Below are positions 17,115 through 23,961 of a stretch of 64,000 nucleotides of DNA, piece after piece. The translations under genes were made by a program, and so were the position numbers. The notes beneath the pieces are model-generated. The model was not told the origin of the DNA and made no database searches. It was given only the letters and a program-made list of their open reading frames with translations. The first letter of the stretch is position 1. Every line of letters begins with the position of its first letter. The DNA comes from JANXUC01 sp043782485 (lineage in GTDB: Bacteria > Acidobacteriota > Terriglobia > Terriglobales > Acidobacteriaceae): positions 1 through 64,000 of the forward strand of contig JAYWAL010000023.1 of NCBI GenBank assembly GCA_043782485.1, written 5' to 3'.

Positions 17115-18062
17115 TCAGTTAACTTTCTCTGGGCGATGTACCACCACCTTGTCGCCGATCTCAAAGCTCATGGAGTCTTCGCCGACTTCCAGGGGACCCA
17201 TGTACGTCGTTCGAGTAAGTGGGATCAAATCGGTGGCGTCTCCCGGCACGATATGTGAGTAAACCGCGAGCTTTGGCTTCACGCGGGTGAAAACGGTGCC
17301 AGCCTGCTCTGCCGTGGTGTGGTTCCCGACAATCGCGTTGAGGCGTTCCGGACTCATAGCCGGATTCTTTGCCCGAAATGTCTGCTCGTCGATCACTTCG
17401 TGAATCAAAACATCCGTACCCTGGGCGAAGTGAATCAGATTTTCCGAGTACCGAGTGTCGCCCGAGAGGACTACGGAATGCCCGGCAAAATCGATACGGT
17501 AGCCCAGGGCGGGCCTGACCCGTCCATGGTCGACAGTAAACGCCGTTACCTTGACGCCGGAATTCTCATACACGACACCTTCCGCAATGTCCTTGGCGAC
17601 GACGGCAACGCCCTGCAGGGGCAATTTGGCGTCTTCTTGACGGACCCGAATATCAAATTGGAAAGCTTGTTGCAGGTGCGACATCATCTCCTGGGTTCCA
17701 GCAGGACCCCACACCCGAAGCGGACCTTTGCGCCCGCGAGTCCAGCTCGTCAACCACAAATCCGGAATGCCGACAATATGGTCGGAATGCAAGTGCGTGA
17801 GGAACAAGGCGTTGATCTCTGAAAACGGAATCTTGATTTGCTCAAGGCGCTGAGTGGCGCCTCGTCCGCAATCGAAAATCAACTTTTCCCCACCGGCTTC
17901 GACAAGAATACTCGGACCGAAGCGATCTAGCCTGGGTTCGGGCGAACCCGTGCCCAGGAGAGTCACTTTCAAACTCTGACTGGGAGCAGTCACTGCGAGA
18001 GCTAGGCTGACGATCATGAGGACAAAGCACGTCGTCGATGGATGCTGGTTTGCAACGCTCAT
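17115..18062 (-). CDS. Secreted metallo-beta-lactamase-fold hydrolase (RNase Z/arylsulfatase-like)
   Basis: A 315-residue protein. The zinc motif is THLHSDHIVGIPDL. Further ligands lie in TVDHGRVRPALG, SGDTRYSENL and YSHIVPGD, and the fold starts with KVTLLGTGSPEP. The sequence pattern is the RNase Z-like branch, but a signal peptide (FVLMIVSLALAVTAPS) argues for an exported hydrolase rather than a tRNA-processing enzyme. The start at 18062 is chosen because GGAGG lies seven bases upstream. The gene ends 43 bases from the convergent YncE-like gene. Confidence 0.87.
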   Translation of the reverse strand: MSVANQHPSTTCFVLMIVSLALAVTAPSQSLKVTLLGTGSPEPRLDRFGPSILVEAGGEKLIFDCGRGATQRLEQIKIPFSEINALFLTHLHSDHIVGIPDLWLTSWTRGRKGPLRVWGPAGTQEMMSHLQQAFQFDIRVRQEDAKLPLQGVAVVAKDIAEGVVYENSGVKVTAFTVDHGRVRPALGYRIDFAGHSVVLSGDTRYSENLIHFAQGTDVLIHEVIDEQTFRAKNPAMSPERLNAIVGNHTTAEQAGTVFTRVKPKLAVYSHIVPGDATDLIPLTRTTYMGPLEVGEDSMSFEIGDKVVVHRPEKVN

Positions 18063-18150
18063 AAAATGGCCTCCAGGGCGTCGGGAGCAGTTTACGCTCC
18101 GAGGCAGCATGTTGAATCAAGCAATCCGATTTGCCGCTGCGAAAACAAAA

Positions 18151-18247
18151 TGGCGGAAGCGTGTCGGAGTCGAACCGACCGGTGACATCAAAGATGCCAC
18201 CCACCGGTTTTGAAGACCGGGCCCATCACCGGATGAGAAACGCTTCC
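18151..18247 (-). tRNA. selC: tRNA-Sec (anticodon TCA)
   Basis: On the minus strand the RNA begins GGAAGCGTTTCTCATCCGG and ends ACGCTTCCGCCA. The acceptor stem is eight base pairs (GGAAGCGT with ACGCTTCC). The discriminator is G and CCA is encoded. The anticodon arm is CCGGT CTTCAAA ACCGG with TCA at the centre. A long variable arm (around GGGTGGCATCTTTGATGTCACC) and a five-pair T arm (GTCGG TTCGACT CCGAC) follow. At 97 bases, with an 8+5 acceptor/T layout, this is diagnostic of bacterial selenocysteine tRNA. It shows that the organism reads selected UGA codons as selenocysteine, which explains the two UGA-containing genes in this window. Confidence 0.96.
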
Positions 18248-18268
18248 GTGTTTAGCGGAGGCGCTTTC

Positions 18269-18296
18269 ATTGTACGTGCAACCAAAGTTCGCACAA
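18269..18296 (-). promoter_or_regulatory. Candidate promoter of the tRNA-Sec gene
   Basis: On the minus strand TTGTGC (18291-18296) is followed after 16 bases by TACAAT (18269-18274). The expected start of transcription is about 15 bases before the mature tRNA. Both boxes are near consensus, and the position upstream of a single tRNA gene is appropriate. Confidence 0.5.
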
Positions 18297-18334
18297 CCCT
18301 TGCGCCGTTCTCACCTTGGCCGCAAAATCGAAGT

Positions 18335-19216
18335 ATGCGGCGTTTCCCCATGGTCCAACTCGACGTCTTCACTCAGCACCGCCTCCAGGGCAACGCGCTC
18401 GCTGTGTTCACTGATGCCACCGGCCTCTCCGACGCGGAGATGCAGGGGCTGGCCAAGGAGACGAACCTTTCGGAAACCACTTTCGTTTTTCCGCGCGACA
18501 GCGAAACGGAACGGTCGCGCGGGACGCGAGTGCGCATCTTTACCGTCGAGGAGGAACTACCCTTCGCGGGCCATCCCACGCTGGGCACCGCTTTTGTGTT
18601 GCGTGGTGGCACTGGAGCCGCGGAAATTCTGCTCGACCTGAACGTTGGCCCCATCCCGGTGCGCTATGAGGATGCGCCCGGCCAACCGTCGTTTGGCGAG
18701 ATGCGCCAGCGCGATCCCGAATTCGGCGCTCGTCATGATGCCGAGACTGTCGCGCGGGTTCTCGGTCTTCCCTTACACGAGATCGACACTTCCCTGCCCA
18801 TCGAATCCGTCTCCACTGGCATGTTCTTCACCGTCGTTCCCGTGAAGACGCTCGCCGCGCTGCAAAGTATCCGCATTGACCTCCATGCCGGGACCGAGTA
18901 CCTGCAAAAGACGAAGGGGAAGTTTTTCTACTTCGTCTCCCGTGAAACGGTGAACCCCTCGGCGCGGCTCCACGCTCGTATGCTCTTTTACAACGGCGAA
19001 GACCCCGCCACCGGCTCGGCCGCCGGATGCGCCGCCGCCTGGATGGCCGCTCACGGCGTGGCCGCGCCCAACGAGCGCGTCCTGATTGAGCAAGGCCTGG
19101 AAATGAAACGCCCCAGCGAGATCTTCGTTCGGGCCGGGCGGGACGCTGGGGTGGTTAACAACGTGCGCGTCGGCGGCCATTGCGCGGAGGTCCTGCGCGG
19201 AGAAGTCACTCTCTAG
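18335..19216 (+). CDS. PhzF-family isomerase/epimerase-like protein
   Basis: A 293-residue protein of normal PhzF length. The N-terminal half begins VQLDVFTQHRLQGNALAVF, with the active-site glutamate in KETNLSETTFVFP and the EELPFAGHPTLGTAFVL signature. The C-terminal half repeats the fold with FYNGEDPATGSAAGCAAAWM. PhzF itself isomerises a phenazine precursor; most relatives act on unknown small metabolites, and no phenazine genes are nearby. The start is ATG at 18335 (or 18350); neither has a good ribosome-binding site. The 68 codons upstream overlap the tRNA-Sec gene and are not coding. Confidence 0.9.
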   Translation: MRRFPMVQLDVFTQHRLQGNALAVFTDATGLSDAEMQGLAKETNLSETTFVFPRDSETERSRGTRVRIFTVEEELPFAGHPTLGTAFVLRGGTGAAEILLDLNVGPIPVRYEDAPGQPSFGEMRQRDPEFGARHDAETVARVLGLPLHEIDTSLPIESVSTGMFFTVVPVKTLAALQSIRIDLHAGTEYLQKTKGKFFYFVSRETVNPSARLHARMLFYNGEDPATGSAAGCAAAWMAAHGVAAPNERVLIEQGLEMKRPSEIFVRAGRDAGVVNNVRVGGHCAEVLRGEVTL

Positions 19217-19416
19217 CGGTGGAAAACTTTCCGCCGCTGACTTGTTCGCACTTTCGTGGAACAGTTCAAGCCTTGCTATTCGCGGCTTCCCTCGCCTTCC
19301 CACGAACGTGTGTGGCACGGAAGTCGCATTAACTTGCACGCTACTTTACACACGCATCCACGCCGTTTACGATTCTCCTCACAACGGAAGTCGAAAAAAT
19401 CATCGCCGAGAAAAAC

Positions 19417-19851
19417 ATGAAGCCAAAACGAACCATCCTCTGCGCCGACGGCAATGAACAAGCTCTCTCCATTCGTAAAATTCTGCTGGAAACCCGAGGC
19501 TACCGCGTCCTCTGTTGTGGCCGAGCTGATCAGGCTTTGGAACACATGCGCGGTGGCGGTGTTGATTTGGTGATCTCGGATTTGATGCTTCCTGATCTCG
19601 ACGGGCCAAAGTTGATTGAGGCGATTAAAGCGACCTCGCCGAAAACCCCGGCCATCCTGCTCTCCACGCGCCTCAAGCTTTTCGATTACGAAACAAAAGC
19701 CGATGTTTTCCTGTCCAAGAATTCGCAGTCCACTTCGGAGTTGCTGGGCCATGTGAAGACGCTTCTGGTGCGCCGTAGAGGCCCCAAACGCACGGCCACA
19801 CCCCCGCTGGTGCCGGGCGCGCATCTGATGCATACCACCGCCAACGCCTAG
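19417..19851 (+). CDS. Stand-alone response-regulator receiver protein
   Basis: A 144-residue protein with one CheY-like receiver domain and no output domain. It has acidic residues in ILCADGNEQAL, phospho-acceptor Asp55 in ISDLMLPDLDG, a Ser/Thr in ILLSTR, and the conserved lysine in DVFLSKN. The last 25 residues are a basic, disordered tail. No histidine kinase is encoded nearby, so its partner is unknown. A CheY/Spo0F-type relay role is inferred from the domain only. Confidence 0.85.
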   Translation: MKPKRTILCADGNEQALSIRKILLETRGYRVLCCGRADQALEHMRGGGVDLVISDLMLPDLDGPKLIEAIKATSPKTPAILLSTRLKLFDYETKADVFLSKNSQSTSELLGHVKTLLVRRRGPKRTATPPLVPGAHLMHTTANA

Positions 19852-19931
19852 GAACGGGCGCTCTAGCCGTCTACCGCGTTCCCACTCCAACGCCCCGCAA
19901 AGCATCGTTCGTGTAAACTTGGGCATCTCGA

Positions 19932-20633
19932 ATGCCCGCTTTCATCCAAGCCGAAAACCTCGCCAAAACCTACCGCGTCGGCAAAATGGACGTCCCCGCT
20001 CTCTGCGGAGTTTCTTTTGAGGTCCAGCGGGGCGACTTCGTCACCATCGTCGGCCCTTCGGGCAGCGGCAAATCCACGCTGTTTTACCTGTTAGGCGGGC
20101 TCACCCAGGCGACGCACGGTCGTCTTTTGATTGATGGTGACGACATCGCCAAGCTTTCCGATGCCGAACGCACCCGGATGCGGCGTGAAAAAATCGGTTT
20201 TGTGTTCCAGAAATTTAATCTATTGCCCACGTTGGATGCACGCTCCAATATAGATATGGCGCAGGAAATCTCCGGCCGCCGCGCCGAGTCTTCCCATTTC
20301 GACAAGGTCTGCGGATTGCTGGGACTCGACAAGCGCATGGATCACAAACCATCGGAAATGTCCGGCGGCGAGCAGCAGCGAGTGGCGCTGGCGCGAGCGC
20401 TCATCAATCGCCCCGCCCTCATCCTGGCCGACGAACCGACGGGAAATCTGGATTCCAAAAACTCCGTGGCGGTCCTGGAGATGCTCCGCCAAGCCAACGC
20501 CGAGTTTGGCCAGACGGTAATGATGATTACCCATAACCCGGAGGCGGCCGCCTATGGCAACCGTATTATTCATATGCGCGACGGGGAGATTGTGGCACCG
20601 GAGCTGGACCCGCAGTGGGTGGGACACAGGTAG
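19932..20633 (+). CDS. ABC transporter ATP-binding protein, LolD/MacB-like
   Basis: A 233-residue ATPase: Walker A GPSGSGKS, Q-loop in FVFQKFNLLPTL, signature MSGGEQQRVALARAL, Walker B LILADEPTG, and the H-loop in MITHNPEAA. The sequence belongs to the LolD/MacB/FtsE group that drives MacB/LolE-type permeases for lipoproteins, peptides or drugs. No permease gene adjoins it. The only such permease in the window is 39 kb away on the other strand (59469-60572), and a pairing is speculation. Confidence 0.92.
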   Translation: MPAFIQAENLAKTYRVGKMDVPALCGVSFEVQRGDFVTIVGPSGSGKSTLFYLLGGLTQATHGRLLIDGDDIAKLSDAERTRMRREKIGFVFQKFNLLPTLDARSNIDMAQEISGRRAESSHFDKVCGLLGLDKRMDHKPSEMSGGEQQRVALARALINRPALILADEPTGNLDSKNSVAVLEMLRQANAEFGQTVMMITHNPEAAAYGNRIIHMRDGEIVAPELDPQWVGHR

Positions 20634-20668
20634 ACCCAGGATGGCCATCTATCGGTTCCAGCTTGTAG

Positions 20669-21001
20669 TCAGATCCCCGGATGCTTCCTGGGGCGAAGGG
20701 TCAGAGTTCGGGAAACGAGATACGCCGAAAGCAATGCAGATAGTGCTGAAATAGAAAAGCCCAGGGTGCCCTCCAGATAGGCGCTGCGCATTGGGTCATT
20801 GTCCGTATGGAGCAGGTTTACGATCACAAAACTGCACAGGCGGGAGCTGATTAAGTAAGCCGCTGTTCCAGCGCCTAAAATTAACACGAGATGGCAAAGC
20901 AATTTCAGACTCTTCAGACGAGTCACTCCTGCCGGGGCTTGGGAAAGCCGCGTTGTTGCGTAATTGGAAGTTGGCAGAAGCAGCGAGCTGACGCAATGCA
21001 A
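20669..21001 (-). CDS. Possible small membrane protein, unknown function
   Basis: A 110-codon frame with two hydrophobic stretches (LLCHLVLILGAGTAAYLIS and LGFSISALSALLSAYLVS) separated by a polar loop, and a basic C-terminus (TLRPRKHPGI). That pattern is what a small two-span membrane protein would show. I do not recognise the family, and no start codon has a convincing ribosome-binding site, so the start is uncertain. It lies convergent to the ABC ATPase gene. Confidence 0.4.
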   Translation of the reverse strand: MHCVSSLLLPTSNYATTRLSQAPAGVTRLKSLKLLCHLVLILGAGTAAYLISSRLCSFVIVNLLHTDNDPMRSAYLEGTLGFSISALSALLSAYLVSRTLTLRPRKHPGI

Positions 21002-21157
21002 ATTGTAAATGGCGAGAAGTGATTTTAAGGATATGGAAATTATATTCGAAAACTGAACACTTTTTGGGAGGTGGAGGCCTAGCCCCCCTCGAGGCAGGGT
21101 TTTCGAAACCTCTTCGACCGCTCCCGATGAGCCGCATTTGCCGGGATGCCGACGGCA

Positions 21158-21186
21158 TTGCCGCTCTATCGACCCTCAGATATAAT
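21158..21186 (+). promoter_or_regulatory. Promoter of tRNA-Gly
   Basis: TTGCCG (21158-21163), a 17-base spacer and a perfect TATAAT (21181-21186) lie 15 bases before the tRNA gene. Confidence 0.7.
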
Positions 21187-21201
21187 GAGGGAACCACCTG
21201 A

Positions 21202-21276
<75 letters not shown>

Positions 21277-21365
21277 TTTTCCTGCCTTTTTCCCCTTTCC
21301 TTTCCAGCGACTTCAGCCCTGAATTGGTGCGTCGCGATATTCTCAATTCCTGAAAGGGACCTCTG

Positions 21366-21654
21366 ATGGTCTTCGCCAAGCGCCTCCGCGAAGGGGTTAG
21401 GCGAGGAGAGATCACTTGCAGCGTTCGGATTTGGGTCCGGCCTCATGTCCAGATCGGCGCGCGCTATCGCATGGGGGAAGGGGAAATTGAGATTGACCCA
21501 TCACGCCCATCGGACTTCCGATATTACTTCGGAACTGGCGCGGGAATCGGGATTCCTGGGAATCCTCGATCTGCTGCAAGTAGCGAAGCACGGGAAGGGC
21601 GACAAGATTTATCTGATCCGATTTCACTATTTGGGTCCGAATGGGAAGCGCTGA
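21366..21654 (+). pseudogene. ASCH-domain protein gene with a frameshift
   Basis: The first half reads MVFAKRLREGVRRGEITCSV followed by RIWVRPHVQIGARYRMGEGEIEID in one frame. The expected second half (SDITSELARESGFLGILDLL, then AKHGKGDKIYLIRFHYL) continues in the next frame and ends at 21654. Together they match the usual small ASCH-like protein of about 95 residues. The break falls near 21500-21520, around GATTGACCCATCACGCC. ASCH domains resemble the RNA-binding PUA fold; the exact job is unknown. A single insertion or deletion would restore it, so it may be a recent lesion or an assembly error. The ATG has an AAGGG ten bases upstream. Confidence 0.65.
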
Positions 21655-21853
21655 CGACTCGGGAGCGCGTGGGTGCCAGAGTTGCGGTTCTAGCTGCTGC
21701 ACTGCGGCCTCGTATTAGTGAAAATCAGAGATAGCTGAGAGTGATCCATCTCAAAACACCGGTAAGGGGTGACGGTTCAGAATTTCCTCCTTGAAACCAA
21801 AAGCCCCGCCCCATCGCGAACTTCGCGACCAGGCGGGGAGTCCGGCCCTACCC

Positions 21854-23691
21854 TTAGTTGTCGCCGTTCACCAGGATGCTCTGCGCTTGGGCGTCGGTAC
21901 TCCCGCCCCATACCGCCGATCCGCCCCACACTGCGGAGCCACCCCAAACCGCCGACCCGCCCCACACTGCGCTGGTTCCTGTCGAGGTATTTCCGCCCCA
22001 CACCGCCGAACCGCCCCAGACTGCGGAGCTGGCCCACGGGGAGCTTTGCGACATATCGCCTACAAAGGCGTTGCCTCCCCACACGGCGCTACCGCCCCAA
22101 ACCGCAGAGCCACCCCAGACCGCCGACCCGCCCCAGACCGCCGACGAATCCTGCACAAAGTACACGTTGTGCGTCGCAGCATCGTACTGCACCGTAGGAG
22201 ACTTCGCCGTGCCCAGGCTCAGGTCCGTGTTCAGCAACGCGGCCTGAATGTCCAGGTATCCGGCTCCCACCGTGAAAATATCGTTCTGCGAGGTATAGCT
22301 GATGCCTGTCACCGGATCCACATAGGTGCTGCTCGGAGCCAGGTTCTTGTACGCGGTCTTCATTAGCCGCTCCTTCACCTGGTCCGGAGTCATCAACGGA
22401 TGCTGCTGCAACATCAGCGCAGCCGCACCACTGACCACCGGGGCCGCCATGCTGGTCCCGCTCAAAGCGAAGTACGCCTGAGACCCGGCGCTCGGGGCAC
22501 CCGTCATGTAGTAGTTCTGTGCCACCGCGTTCGCAGCAAAGTGCGTGGCGATGTAAGCATTTGGCGCAGCTAGAATCGAAACAACTTTATTGCCCGGAGC
22601 CACCAGATCCGGCTTGGCAATGTGGTCGATCAGCGTCGGCCCTTTCGAGCTGTAGCTGGCAATTTGGTCGTCATCGCGCGTCGGCGTTCCCATCGACTTC
22701 ATCGCGCCCACGGTGATGACATAAGGATCGTTTCCCGGCGAAGTGATCGTCGAGTAGCCGTTGGTTCCGTAAGTGTTGTCGCGGCCGTTATTGCCAGCCG
22801 AAACCACAACCACAATGCCCGCGCGGTAAGCTGCTTCCACGGCCTGGCACAACGGATCGAGCGTGTAGCTCTCAAACACCGGACGGCCCAGCGAAAGGTT
22901 GATCACGCGAATGTTGTAAACCGCCTTCAGCAAAATGGCGGTATTGATGGCGGCAATGACCGAGCTATCCGAGCCCCGTCCGCTGGCATCCAGAACCCGC
23001 AGGTTCACAATGTTCACATTCGGGGCAACGCCCTTGAAAGTATGCGTGAACTGCGAGCCGGTAGAGTTGTAGCCGTTGCCCCCGATGATTCCAGCTACGT
23101 GCGTTCCGTGTCCGTAAACGTCCAGCGTGTCGTTGCCGTCGTCTACCCAAGTCTGGGAGTAGACAATGCGCGAGCTGCCACTGCCGTACTTGTTGAGGTC
23201 GGATTTCTTGAAGCCCGCCGTCGTCTTGTCGCCGATGCCGCTGTCGATCACGGCCACCGAAATGTTGCTGGCGTCGTAACCCTGGCTCCACGCGTACGGC
23301 GCATTCACAGCCGGTGCCGAATTGTTGAGCGAGCCCAGAATCGGGCGATCCGGAGAGACGTAAACGACGTTGGCATCATTCGCCAATGCCGCCGCCCCGT
23401 TGGCCGGAACCGTGACCTTGTAGCCCTTCACCAGCGGCAGAAGTCCGTCCACCTTACCGTGCTTGCCCTCGACCTTGTCCTGATCCAGGCTGGTTGGCAG
23501 TAGCTTGTACTGCACGATTACGTGAGCAGCGTGGTGGAAGTTGCGCCTTGAAGTTCCTTGGCCAGCTTGGAATTGCCACCCAAAGCCGAAATCGGCAGCG
23601 CGGCGACGAAAGCGGCGCTGAGTGAGGCGATGCGCAACGCCGAGCGGCCATACCGATGGGTCCGCGTTGCGATGAAACCTGCTGGAGTCAT
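21854..23691 (-). CDS. Subtilisin-like S8 serine peptidase with frameshifted leader and SAVWGG repeats
   Basis: The catalytic part is intact: Asp in VAVIDSGIGD, His in GHGTHVAGIIGG, Ser in LSGTSMAAPVVSGAAALM. It is preceded by an I9-type propeptide (VIVQYKLLPTSLDQD onward). The natural signal peptide (ALRIASLSAAFVAALPIS, from an ATG at 23691) and the start of the propeptide lie in another frame, which runs into a stop at 23518-23520. Adding one base near there would join KELQGATSTTLLT to VIVQYKL. The in-frame upstream reading to 23794 has no signal peptide and is unlikely to be real. The C-terminus carries many SAVWGG units. It is probably a secreted protease, inactive in export as the sequence stands. 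Confidence 0.8.
21898..22146 (-). repeat. Tandem repeat encoding SAVWGG units in the S8 peptidase tail
   Basis: Eighteen-base units encode SAVWGG about ten times, in two or three blocks broken by non-repeat spacers (NAFVGDMSQSSPWAS and NTSTGT). Codon variation between units is low, so they arose or were homogenised by recent duplication or slippage. Trp/Gly-rich repeats suggest a surface or substrate-binding extension; this is inference. Confidence 0.85.
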
Positions 23692-23862
23692 GCGCAAAGT
23701 AGTGCATGCCCGCGGCCAAGGATGCATCCGCTAAGTTATTGATTTCATTGCCTATTCCGTGGCCCAAAAGTGTTAGGAATGACAACTTGTCCAACCCTAT
23801 GCAGCCAGCTGGACACTTTGTCCCAAAACCCTTAAACCCCCGCTGCTATAATCCCAACTTAA

Positions 23863-23937
23863 GGCGCGGTACCCAAGTGGTAAGGGAGAGGTCTGCAAAA
23901 CCTTTATGCGTCGGTTCGATCCCGACCCGCGCCTCCA
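23863..23937 (+). tRNA. tRNA-Cys (anticodon GCA)
   Basis: A 75-base cloverleaf with CCA encoded. The acceptor is GGCGCGG with CCGCGCC, the anticodon loop is CTGCAAA with GCA central, and the T arm is GTCGG TTCGATC CCGAC. A TATAAT box lies at 23847-23852. It ends 24 bases before the UGA-containing CRTAC1 gene. Confidence 0.97.
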
Positions 23938-23961
23938 CTTCTTCTTTCCTCCAATCTGCTG

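Noticed and set aside
21480..21530. Programmed frameshift in the ASCH gene
   Set aside because: I see no clear slippery heptamer or following structure; a simple insertion/deletion or sequencing error is more likely.
21898..22146. SAVWGG repeat DNA as a CRISPR array
   Set aside because: The units are in-frame protein repeats of 18 bases without unique spacers, and no cas gene is present.
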